Assembly (NCBI GenBank): GCA_963682175.1
Contig: OY821793.1
Location: 24,697,493 to 24,761,492, forward strand
Length of the DNA: 64,000 nt
Direction: 5' to 3'
From: Triglochin maritima
Lineage: Eukaryota > Streptophyta > Magnoliopsida > Alismatales > Juncaginaceae
The translations under genes were made by a program, and so were the position numbers. Under the pieces are notes generated by a model. That model did no database searches, was not told the origin of the DNA, and was given only the letters and a program-made list of their open reading frames with translations. This document shows positions 22,305-32,227 of the stretch, in pieces (the first letter of the stretch is position 1; every line of letters starts with the position of its first letter).

Positions 22305-23735
22305 TTCTGAATTACTAAACGTCGTCTGAAAATTACTTAAATCGTCTATGCGAATTAGTATTTTTATGCGAATTAGCGTTTTGCTCTTCTCTCATTTATA
22401 TTTATATATCTCTTCATTTCACTCTTTTACCACCACTCTCTCTTCATCTTCCTCTCGTAATCATCAAAAATAATGTCTCAGATGCCAAGAAAAGAGTCAG
22501 CGGACGCCTTAGTGCACTTGAATCTGTTAAATGTCTCATTTATTTTAAGTTTTAAAAAAAACTATTTTTTTTGAGGCGTCCGCGGGAGATGCCCCCACAC
22601 TCAGCAGAAATTGTTTTATTTATTTATTATTAGTTAAAAGTAATCATTAGTAAAAATAATTAGTATTAATTGCTAATTTGTTAAAAATAATTAATAATTT
22701 TGTTAATTTAGATGCTTAAATCCATTTCACAAAATTTTATTTCTAAAATTTACTTAATAGTCATCAGATACCGTGGAGGAAGAAGAAAATCATACTCTTA
22801 CGCGTTGTACATGCTTATGAAGAGGATTCAACACCTCGTCATCAACATAGACATGATATATCTGCTTCGGTTAGGAGTGAGATTGATAGTTTACGTCGTC
22901 GTCAGACACGTGATGGTTCATTCGACGATGAGGAGGTTTCGGATGAGGTGGAGAGGAATGACGAGAGTGACGATGGTGGTCGGTATGAGTTGGAGTTGGA
23001 GCGGCAGGATGATGAGAGGCAAAGGGAGTATGGTAGAGGACGTGGGCGAGAGGAGCAGTACGGTAGATGACGGGGGCGACATGGTAGTTCTTCTATTGAG
23101 TGGGTAATTCGGAAGGGTAGAGGTGGTAGGTTTGCGACCGGTGATTCGAGTTCGTGCACTGCAGATGTCTGAGCTCAAAAGAAGATGAGGGGTGGGGACG
23201 ATTCCCGACCACCTTTATCGAAAAACAACAAACGCAACAATTTCCTTTTGTGTTCTTCCGTACTGCAATATCCATATCCCGAGAACTCATTTCATAATGT
23301 GATCGTATCTCAGACAACAATCCATCCGATTATCTCCTTGAGATTTATAGAATGATATTTCCAAAAAAACCGACTCCGATGGTAACTTGTTTCGTCCATT
23401 TATTCACGTCATCGATTGTTGGAAATACTTGTGCACTTACAAAAATCTCACTGTAATCTACTACATCACCACCGAAAATCTTGCAATGAAACCTAAAATA
23501 ATTTAAAATAACACAACATAAAAAAATAAAAAGGGTGTCCGGGAGGATTTTTTGTTGCTAGGCTTACTTCACCGGGTCCAGACATTTTCGTGGTGTTGGT
23601 ACTGGTAAAGTGAGCAAAACTTAGACAGAAACCTTAGTTTAAGAAACGGGACGAAATGTGTAATAGATTGTTAAGGGTAAAATGGTAATTCGAATGACGA
23701 TTTAAATAAAAATCAGCCGACTAACAATCGTTCCG
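22305..23735. mobile_element. TIR DNA transposon (non-autonomous), copy 2
   Basis: Left end CTAAACGTCGTCTGAAAATT followed by ACTTAAATCGTC; right end AAAATGGTAATTCGAATGAC followed by GATTTAAATAAA. These are inverted repeats of each other and match the ends of the 3425-4095 element. The interior (about 1.3 kb) has GGACGCC/GGCGTCC modules also seen in copy 1. It also holds a stretch (22890-23110) with acidic and Arg-Gly-rich frames on both strands that has no recognisable domain and is broken by stops. Probably a relative of copy 1 carrying extra captured or decayed sequence. Confidence 0.5.
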
Positions 23736-24319
23736 ATGTTAAAAAGTTTTTTTATTTATTGTGATGAGAAGTGTAAGTTTATCGCAATGGGGTCGACTAA
23801 GTCGCGAGAGTCGTTGATTTTTCACTAGGTTAGGTTTTAACAGAATTTATTTTTTATGTTTATGTGTGTTTATTTATTTTAATGTAATCTTATGTTTTTA
23901 ATGCCGAATTAACTCCAAAATGATCCATCCATGATAAAAATATTAATCTTATATCAAAATTTTAATTTTTAACAATAAAGTACTGTTAAATGATAATTCT
24001 GTTAACCAAAAATTAACTAAATAATTAATTCGATTTGACCCAATTCGGTTCGGTTCGGTTTGCCGTTTTCAGATTTTGCTAATTTCGATTTCGATTCGGT
24101 TTAATACCGATGTACACCTTGCCTGTAGTGGTTTGAGAACTTATAGTGCAAACACTGAATTTGCATGGTAATTTGGATGCTGCTGTGTATTGATAAAGAT
24201 CATATTGTTGACTTTCTTTTATCTGTGGTTCGTTAAGGTTGTACTATGCGTGCTTATAGATCTTAAGCCTTCATTGATTATCAGAAAGTCTCATATTGAG
24301 AGCACAATCGAAGGAGCAC
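23736..24319. other. Intergenic, no gene
   Basis: AT-rich. The CGGTTCGGTTCGGTTT run near 24045 and GATGTACACC near 24110 look like the remnant of one end of a hAT-type MITE, but no partner end was found. Confidence 0.3.
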
Positions 24320-24383
24320 TAATACGACTTTTATTTGAGAAAATAGCCAAAACGTCAGAAAATTAGAAGATTAGTAACAATAT

Positions 24384-25019
24384 TAGGGCTGTCAATCGTG
24401 TCGTGTCGTGTGCTAATCGTGTCGTGTCAACTCCTATATATAAGCTCTAGGTGTTGCGCCGTATCCGACCCATTTAATAATCGTGTTGCTAAATTTCTGT
24501 CATATCCAACCCATTTATAATCGTGTTGCCATATCCAACCCGTTTATACCCAATTATTAAACGGGTTACTTCGTGTACACGTTTAACACCGCTACCGTTT
24601 ACACCATTTAACACACAATTAACACACGATTATCCACTCGTTCAGAGTTCAAACCTCAAAGTTTCAAATCACTCATATATATATTTGGTAAAATTATAAA
24701 TATGGCATTCAGTTCTTAGAATTTGTTTATTATAATTTATAAACTTATATATTACTTATAGGCTTGTCGGTATTAATCGTGTATTAATCGTGTCGTATTC
24801 GTAATCGTGTGCCTAATTACCCAATTACTTATCGTGGTTTATCGTGTCTTAATCGTGTTAATCGTTTTTGCAGCAGAAATCCATATCCAACCCATTTAAT
24901 AATCGTGTTGCCGTATCCAACCCATTTATTAATCGTGTTCAAATTCTCAATCCATATCCGCTAACTTCGTGTCGTTTTCGTGTCGTGTTATCGTGTTTCG
25001 TGTAAAATTGACAGCCCTA
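24384..25019. mobile_element. hAT-type MITE (636 bp)
   Basis: Terminal inverted repeats TAGGGCTGTCAAT and ATTGACAGCCCTA. The right flank AGTAACAT matches the left flank AGTAACAA at 24373, with 3 extra bases (TAT) at the left junction, consistent with an 8-bp hAT target duplication. The interior is packed with TCGTGT/TCGTGTCGTGT words. It interrupts the 3' LTR of the TRIM-like element. No transposase. Confidence 0.8.
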
Positions 25020-25227
25020 AGTAACATGATAGGGTTTTTTATTCACGGAAAGAATAAAACTCCAAAATTATAAAAGACAAAGAAGATCAACAAAGATAAC
25101 TTATGGTTAGATTAATACTTGCATTTTCCTTTCAATAATATGGATACATATGTTTATACAAACTTTGTGTAACCAATTAACTTAACCCACCTATATATAA
25201 CACCCACGAACATTGTTATCGTATCCA

Positions 25228-25509
25228 CTAATACATATTAACTAATACATGCGTGCAAGATTGTTCCACCTTTTTTTCTTGATATGTATATGGTGAGGAA
25301 GCTGTCACTTGGGCGGGTTGTTGCGGAGAACTTGTTGCGGCATATGTTGGTGTTGAATACAAGTAATAACAAGTTTCTTTTAACTTTGCACCAATGGCAG
25401 CAACATTTATGGCGACCTTCTTGAGTATTTGTGAGATATCGTCGAGTGTGGCGGGGATTTGAGTGTCTCGTTCAGCAACGATGCAGAGATGAGTTACTTT
25501 TTCGTCCAT
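25228..25509 (-). pseudogene. gag-like N-terminal fragment of the TRIM-like element
   Basis: A 93-residue frame (MDEKVTHLCIVAERDTQ..., ATLDDISQILKKV) starts about 30 bp inside the 5' LTR, where gag normally begins, and runs to the 3' LTR. It has the heptad-like character of retrotransposon gag leaders but no capsid or zinc-knuckle motif. It is best read as a truncated gag remnant; an unrelated chance ORF is possible. Confidence 0.4.
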
Positions 25510-25768
25510 AAGAGAGTGAAGGTCAATGAAAGCACCAAATGATACGACTCTTGTTCAAGAAAGAACCAAAACTCCAGGAAATTAGAAGATTATGAAGAGG
25601 ATAGGTCTTTTATTCGAGTAATGATAAAAACTCAAGAATTACGAAAGATAAAGAAGATGAACAAAGATAACTTATAGTAGGATTGATACTTGTTTTCCCA
25701 TTTAGTAACATAGATAAGTATATTTATTGAAACTTGTGTAACGAACTTAACCCACATATAACACCCAC

Positions 25769-27812
25769 CATAAAATCCCGAAATAGCGGAAATTTAAAAA
25801 TTTAAACAATCAAGAGATTACTCAGATAAAATCATCAACGGGAATGTTACTCATATAAATCAACAGTCGGTGCACCAATAATCCAACAGAGTTTGTCAAA
25901 AAACGTGATTACAACAATACAATGAAAAGACAGGTAAAACAATCACGACGACCTCGAAGAGTCCGATGAGGATCCTGGTCCCAAAATGTGTGCTTCCGCT
26001 GTCACCACCCGACAGAACCTACTGCGGTCCTGAAACATGAATCAAACAACAATGTCTGAGTTTCCCATTAGGAAACCTAGTATGTCAAACTCACCTATAT
26101 GCATGCAATAGTACGGTAAATGAACCTATCATACTAGTAGCATGTCATGTCACATCTGCAATGCATCAAGACCCTCAACAGGGTAAACGAGACCTCAGTC
26201 CAACCACAACGACCCTCAACAGAGTCCACAAGGACATCAGTCCAGCAACAACAACGAGTCTCCCTCGGAAACCTACCGTAGGCACATACGGTCTTACGGA
26301 CAGTACGCGACGCGTCCCCCCACACACGACTACACGAGCCTAAGGGATCGGTGAGGAGCGTCCGCACTTCCCCGCAAGGAACCATAAGGTCTACACCACC
26401 CTCGACGGAGTCGTAGCCCGGTCGGTCAACATCCCAGGATAGGTGCCCAATCGGGGATCATCGCTGACACAACATCAGCGGCATCGCCGACACAACATCG
26501 GTGGTACAACATCGGACGGCACAACCACAAGTCGGAACATCGTCGGCACCATCATCGCCGGCAAAAACCTCGGCGGTACAACATACGTCCGACACAACAT
26601 CGGACGGGTCCAGACCGTAGTCTGCAGGGTCATCATGCTCCACGAGCCATGCGTCACACACATTGGGATCCGCGATCCCTTAGGTCTGCTACTCATCAGA
26701 GAGTAAGGCAACAACACGTCACACCACGTCCGATACGGAGGTGACGCGGCCCAAGTGTCCACACTCTTCCACAAGGCGGTCCCTGGGCGGTACGAGCACG
26801 TACCCGCCATCACCTCCCGGCTCACGCTCTAAGCGAGGACACGGGTTTTCGTGGACAGAGTTGACACAACCACAAGACCAGGAATTCAGTTCTGCACACA
26901 AACGGTCAACCGAAAAAGCCAAACCGGTCGACCGTCCCCAATAGGTTCGGTCGACCGAAAGTCTACAACGGTCGAACTATTCTGTGCGTCACTTAAGTCC
27001 AAACGGTCGAACACAAGTCTAAAACTGGTCGACCGAATACGAGGTCAAAATCCGGAGTTGGTCAAAATCAACAAGTCTAATCGGTCGACCGACGCAGGGT
27101 CCCGGTCGACCGAAAACTACCAAGGTCATCCTAATAGTCTACGTCATATAACAGTCGACCCCAAAACAAGAGACGGTCAATCGAAAACCGACAGGCAATC
27201 CCAACTCACCAGCAAAACGCACTACCGGTTGACCGCCACAAGGTATCGTTCGACCAGTGAAGGTTAAAGTCGGGTAAAAACACTACATCGGTCGACCCCC
27301 CGAAGGAACCTGGTCGACCGTTGGTCGTCTTCAACCTCGTGTCAGCCGAGGATTTACGTCATTCTCGTCGCCGGGGAGGTCTCTGACCTCCCCCGACCAA
27401 CCAACCAAACCCTCCCATGAGGGTTAGCAACAAAAAACACACTAAAGCGACATACCTCAAATGTGTGATCAACGACGCTCGCCGAAGAAACCACGACACC
27501 ACCTCCGATCTGCGACCGCACGAGCCTCCTCGCACACCGACCTCCGCGCCTCACGCCGGAGCAACCTCCACGTCTCCTGGTCGCCGGAAGAGAAGAAGAA
27601 AGGGTGAGAGAATGCAAGAGTGAGCTCCGCGGTTGATCTTGAGCTCCGCTTGGGTGTGGTTTTGCCTCCCAACCAAGCACAAAACCCAATCAACTCATCA
27701 CCCTATACTCCAACCCATCACACCACACAACCAGACATTATTCTCCTCCTCTTCCCCATGCTAATCTCCCACTAATCACGGGATTAGCCTAAAGATTGGT
27801 TAGGGTCTAACA
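25769..27812 (+). mobile_element. Solo LTR, family 1, copy C
   Basis: A 2044-bp solo LTR inserted in the 5' LTR of the TRIM-like element, with a perfect 5-bp target duplication CCCAC (25764-25768 and 27813-27817). The canonical TG start is mutated to CA (CATAAAATCCC versus TGTAACATCC) and the end is TCTAACA. Shared features with A and B are the TCTGAGTTTCC...GGAAACC block, a short degenerate tandem CCCTCAACAG array (26165-26235), an ACAACATCGG array (26470-26610), the GGTCGACC palindrome array (26900-27320) and the CTCCTC-rich end. Frames inside it are chance ORFs in GC-rich DNA. Confidence 0.8.
26900..27320 (+). repeat. GGTCGACC palindrome array in LTR C
   Basis: About a dozen copies or variants (CGGTCGACCGTC, TTCGGTCGACCGAA, CGGTTGACCG) over 420 bp, at the position equivalent to the arrays in LTRs A and B. 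Confidence 0.75.
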
Positions 27813-27854
27813 CCCACCAACACCATTATCATACCACTAATACATATTCCAACA

Positions 27855-28858
27855 ACTAACTAATACTTATTCCAAAGGGAAATATATGAAATATTAATAA
27901 GTTCCAAAGAAATAACAAAGACTATAGAGAATCAAAACGAAAACTAATTCGTGTTGACATCACGTACCAAGCACCTTCTCCAAACACCAAATCCTTCAAC
28001 ATTTGCCCTTACATATATAGGTTTTCGGCTAGACATTGTTGCAGTAATTGGTAATTGCTTGTATAAAAGGAAGCGTGTCCATGACGAAAATAGAAGACAA
28101 GGTGTATTGTTGCTTCTGCAACAACGTGTCACTGAAAAAGAAAATCTTTTTTTGAGAGAATGGGGAATATGGTATATGGACGTTGAGGAATTTGCTTGAC
28201 GAAACCCCGAGAACCAGAAAACAGTAGCTGAGTTGGAGTTACAATGCCCTGTCAGAGAGTGGAAGTTGACAAGGAGACTCGACGTCCAAAGCTCGTCAAC
28301 TTAAGATGATACAATAGCAAATACTTATGAGAGGATAAAGCTGCACTCGACTGAAGTCTTAACTTAGAGGCATACAAAAAATATTGTGATTTCAGTAAAA
28401 TCCTAAAATGTCCAAGCTGCAAACAGGAAAAACCAGTTTAAACGTATAGGTACTGATGGATGCGCTTTCTTCAAACTGATCCAATATCGATGTGCAATGG
28501 TTGAGTATGTATTGGTTTAATAGAGCATGGAAACATGGGTGACACTGGACGTAATCTGATTGACCGTGATTAGAGATCATGGGTACATGACGTTTTCAAA
28601 CCCTTGGTGTGTATAAAAGAGAATTGTGGTTAATTCCTCAAGAGAGATGACAAATATTTTCCTCTACCTCCAACACCAAATAGTAGTCCCTTTCGATTCT
28701 CCATCCATATGCACCAACAAGATTCTTGAGTTATGGGTTTGCATTTCATTTCCATGAGAGTTGAAACTCAACCGGTGGGAAGACTCTTGCATCGCGAACG
28801 ACACTTATCATCTTTCGCTGCATTCGTAAAGATAGATCACGCGTAGACATGATCTTTG
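27855..28858. other. Intergenic, no gene recognised
   Basis: Lies between the TRIM-like element and solo LTR B. Two short frames (27951-28199 plus, 28392-28580 minus) lack domains. The part next to 28858 could be former internal sequence of the B element, but no PBS is seen there. Confidence 0.3.
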
Positions 28859-29025
28859 TGAGATCTTAATCCTAATTGGGTTTTAATTGTTGATTATGTG
28901 GTGTTTAGGAGGAGATTAGATTGGACGGCTGAGATGGAGTGGAGTTGGATGGAGGTTGAGATGAGTTGATGGAAGGTATATAATAGGTTGAGCCCTCTCT
29001 CTCTCACGTCTCCCTCATTTCTCAC

Positions 29026-29026
<1 letters not shown>

Positions 29027-29076
<50 letters not shown>
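29027..29076. repeat. (TC)n microsatellite
   Basis: Fifty bases of uninterrupted TC dinucleotide inside solo LTR B, likely length-polymorphic. Confidence 0.95.
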
Positions 29077-29079
<3 letters not shown>

Positions 29080-29514
29080 ACTCTCTCTCCCTCAGTGATT
29101 GTGCCCTGAAGTGGAAGTGTTCTCCGACGAGGAGAAGTCAGGATCGACGAGTGTTGGTCGGGGTGGCGTGGTGAGTCGGTTTCTAAACCAACTCTTCTCT
29201 TTTGCTTCTTCTTCTTTCTCTCTCTCATTCGGTCTGCCTATGAGTGGTTGGGTGTGAAGAGGTGTTCGTTGGAGCGAGGGTGTGGTTGTAGGTCGTCGAG
29301 GTACAGTAATCGTTGACCGAGCGAGGTTCGTCGGTGGATTGCGATTTTAGGGAGAAGTGCTCGTGGAAGCGCCGTCGAGGTTCTTCGAAGGTTTCTTCAA
29401 ACCTTCATGGTATGTCAAACTTGTAGTTGTAGCTCACTTTTGTTGTGTGAGTATTTGGAAGTCGACGGTAGGCTGAAAGGTTTGTCGCAAGCAAACGTAC
29501 AACAAATTTTATTG

Positions 29515-30130
29515 CTGGATCGGTCGACTGGTTGGTGCAAACGGTTGACCGTTCCTAGTGAGAATTCGGGTTTCTGCCTCACACCGGTCAAACGATGTCC
29601 TTGGGCGGTCGACCGGTTGTGCATTTGAGGCAAGCCAAGTTGGTTTCGGTCGAACGATGCCCCTTTGTCGTTCGACCATGTGCATTGTTGTAGGTTGGTT
29701 GGGGTGTTGACCATCCAAACGGTCGACCGCCTGTTTGACTCGTCCGACCGATGACTTAAGTTGAATAGTGGTTTGGTTCGACCAAAGGTGGTTCGGTCGA
29801 TCGGTGTTGATTGAGCGATGGTGGATTTTACTGGTGGAATTCGGTCGACCGATAATACTTGGGGGTTCAACTGATTGATGATGTTGAGCGATGGTGGATT
29901 TTACTTGTGGGTTCTGATCGAACGGGTCCCCTTTGCTGTTCGACCGATTGGTCGTTTTGTTCGTTGAAACTGGGAGGTGACCTTCTAAATGGTCGATCGG
30001 TCCCTGACTTTAGTTCGATCGAATGTGTATTGTTGGTGGGAATTGTTCAACCGATGGAGTGTCGGTCGAGGTAATTGCCCTGTTTTAGTGAGATTCGGTC
30101 AACCGGGAATCTTGGTTCGGTCGACCGTTT
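29515..30130 (-). repeat. GGTCGACC palindrome array in LTR B
   Basis: More than fifteen copies or variants, including GATCGGTCGACTGG, GGCGGTCGACCGG and TTCGGTCGACCGAT, corresponding to the array in LTR A. Confidence 0.75.
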
Positions 30131-30234
30131 GTGTCCATATTTGCACATTGGAGGTGCAGTTGTTGTGGTCGTCCGTGTGAGGCGAGTTGTGGTGTCGATG
30201 TTCTTCCGGCAAGTGTGCTAGTGAGCACGGGGGT

Positions 30235-30630
30235 TGCGGTGGTTAGGTGAAAGACACCTGGAGCCCCGTAACTGTTTGTGAGAGTTGCGGTTGGGTGAAA
30301 AATCTTGGAGCTCAGCTAGTATGTGCGGGGTTGGGTGAAAAAGCTTTGGAGCTCCATAGTGTGTTCAGGTTGGGTGAAAGAGCCCTGGAGCCTGAGCATG
30401 GACCGCGTGATAAGGGTTGAGTGAAAAAGCCTTCGAGCCCTTAGACGTTCGGGTTAGGTGAAAGAGCATTGGAGCCCTGGGCGTGTCGTGGTAGCTGCGG
30501 TTGGGTGAAAGAGCCCTGGAGCCCAGCTTGACGATGTTGAGTGTTGCGGTGGTTGGGTGAAAAAGCTCTGGAGTCCCGTAACAGTTTGTGAGTGTTGTGG
30601 TTGGGTGAAAAAGCTCTGGAGCCCAGCCTT
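30235..30630 (-). repeat. Tandem GGTTGGGTGAAAGAGCCCTGG repeats in LTR B
   Basis: About nine imperfect units with core TTGGGTGAAA-AGC(C/T)-TGGAG, the inverse complement of the array in LTR A. Units vary in spacer and by point changes. Confidence 0.85.
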
Positions 30631-30891
30631 GTTGTTTGTGCTTTTCTTTGTTGATAAAATTACATGCTAGAGTGATCCGATTTCATGCATTGTAGAGTTT
30701 GACATACGGGTTTCCTTCTGGAAACTCAGGCATTGTTGCATGTTTTCTTTTCAGGTCGTGATCGACGTTAGAGGGTGGTGACCGAGGAGAGGAGCGCCGC
30801 TACCAGATCCAGCTTTCTCTCATTTTGAGGTCGGAGTGATTACTTGTATTTTTGTATAGCCTTTTTGATGTAATCACACTTTGAAATACTC

Positions 30892-30893
<2 letters not shown>

Positions 30894-30925
<32 letters not shown>
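30894..30925. repeat. (TA)n microsatellite
   Basis: About 16 AT dinucleotides near the 5' end of LTR B. The corresponding site in LTR A has a short ATATAATATATATAT stretch, so it expanded after divergence. Confidence 0.9.
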
Positions 30926-30927
<2 letters not shown>

Positions 30928-31102
30928 TATATGTTGGTGCACTTGTATCCTTGTATTTGAGTAATATCATTTGTTTGATTGTTTGTTATAAAAAATTTAA
31001 ATTCTTCCGATGTTTGAGGATGTTACAATTTTCCTCACGCTTCCATTATATATTCCCAACAATATTTATACGTGGCAGTGGTCCTTATTCCATACTTTAT
31101 AA

Positions 31103-31349
31103 TAGGGGTGTGCAAAACCCGGTCTGGGTCCGGTCCGGACCGGTTGGAACCGGTCTGGGCTTTTTGAAAATTTCGGTTCTGGTCCGGACTTGTCCGGTTT
31201 TTATTTTTCTTTATTAAAAATTCCGGTCTGGTCCGATCTTCGATCCGAACCAACCTGGTATGGTCTTCGGTCTGAACCAATCTGGTCCGGCCTTTGGTCC
31301 AGACCCTAGATAAAAATCCAGTCCAGTCCGGACCTGATTCTCACCCCTA
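31103..31349. mobile_element. hAT-type MITE (247 bp)
   Basis: Ends TAGGGGTG and CACCCCTA, flanked by an 8-bp target duplication with one mismatch (CTTTATAA at 31095-31102, CTTGATAA at 31350-31357). The interior is built of GGTCCGG/CCGGTCTGG words. No coding capacity. Confidence 0.82.
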
Positions 31350-31398
31350 CTTGATAATGTCTATGAACATTTTCTGAACTAAAGACCACAATGATATT

Positions 31399-32222
31399 TG
31401 TTGAAAATTGGTTTATATTTGTTAAGTACATGAAACAGGAGATTCGGTCGACTGGTGGAGGAGACGATCGACCGGAAATTTCCAGAGCATGTCAGGTTCG
31501 CTAGAGAAGTGTGGATCGGTCGACTGGTATTGGGCGCGCGGTCCACTAAAAGCTTCAAGAGTCTCCCAAGCTCGGATCGAAGTATGGGTCGGTCGACCGG
31601 TGTTGGGCACGCGACCGATCGAAAACTTCCAGGAGCTTCAGGCAAGATCAGCAGTGCGGATCGGTCAACCGGTGTTGGGCACGCGGTCGACCGAAAACTT
31701 CCAGAGCGTTTAACAAATAATGGTTTGGTCGACCGTTGAGGATTCCGATCGACCGTTGCACACATTTTTTGTACGGTTTTTTATTTTCTCATGTATGAAT
31801 TTAGCCTACTATTTAAGGGGTTTTCGCCCAAATTTGTAAGACAACACATCATTATTATTTCTTTGAGAGAGATTAGGACTAGAGAGAGATCTATAGTGCT
31901 TTGGAGGACAAATGACCTCTATAAACTTGTAATCTCAGTTGCTTCTCTTGTCGGGGAAGCGGATTTAAGCAAATGAAATCCGCAGGAGACCTCAAGGACG
32001 TAGACACGTTGCTGAACCTTGTAAAATGCATGTGTCGTGGTTTGTTTCAGGTGTGTTGTGTCTTTGCTTGTTACTTTCATCTTGTGTGTGTGTTTCTTGT
32101 TGCATTGAGTTTGGAAGATGGTCGAACGTTAGATTTTTCGTATGCAATATTCGTTTTAGTATTTCGTTACGCATCTTTGATTCGTCTTCGTGTAGCGCAT
32201 TGTTGTATTCCCTTTCCCAATA
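31399..32222 (+). mobile_element. Solo LTR D (Copia-like)
   Basis: Starts TGTTGAAAATTGG and ends TTTCCCAATA (probably CAACA with a C-to-T change), 824 bp, with a perfect 5-bp target duplication ATATT (31394-31398 and 32223-32227). U3 carries three units of about 85 bp, each with a GGTCGACC palindrome followed by GGTGTTGGGCACGCG and AAAACTTCCAG. A probable transcribed region follows with CTTGTAATCTCAG. The ORFs over it are not meaningful. Confidence 0.8.
31440..31760 (+). repeat. Tandem palindrome-bearing repeats in LTR D
   Basis: Units at about 31510, 31590 and 31660 share GATCGGTCGACTGGT/CGGTCGACCGGT, TTGGGC(A/G)CGCG and ACTTCCAG. Two further GGTCGACC-type sites flank them at 31447 and 31728. 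Confidence 0.8.
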
Positions 32223-32227
32223 ATATT

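Larger units (their letters stand above)
24320..27854 (-). mobile_element. TRIM-like LTR element on the minus strand, with two nested insertions
   Basis: Two direct copies of about 270-bp sequence flank a roughly 300-bp interior. The 5' LTR is 27854 down to 25540 (interrupted by solo LTR C). The 3' LTR is about 25238 down to 24320 (interrupted by a hAT MITE). Without the insertions both read TGATACGAC...GATAACTTATAGT...TATAACACCCAC...ACTAATACATATT. Immediately inside the 5' LTR end the minus strand reads TTTGGTGCTTTCATTGACC, a PBS/leader context common in plant LTR elements, then a short gag-like ORF. LTR divergence is around 20% by eye, so it is old. No pol is present. Confidence 0.62.
28859..31027 (-). 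mobile_element. Solo LTR, family 1, copy B (inverted relative to A)
   Basis: On the minus strand it starts TGTAACATCC at 31027 and ends AAGATCTCA at 28859, about 2.17 kb, collinear with copy A in reverse. From its own 5' end it carries a (TA)n run, the TTTCCAGAAGG/AAACCCG block, the tandem CTCCAGGGCTCTTTCACCC array and the palindrome array (about 29515-30130). A (TC)n run follows near its 3' end. No matching target duplication is visible, suggesting age or recombination. Confidence 0.72.

Noticed and set aside
24020..24120. CGGTTCGGTTCGG block as a complete hAT MITE
   Set aside because: Only one end-like motif was found; no opposite inverted repeat or 8-bp duplication.
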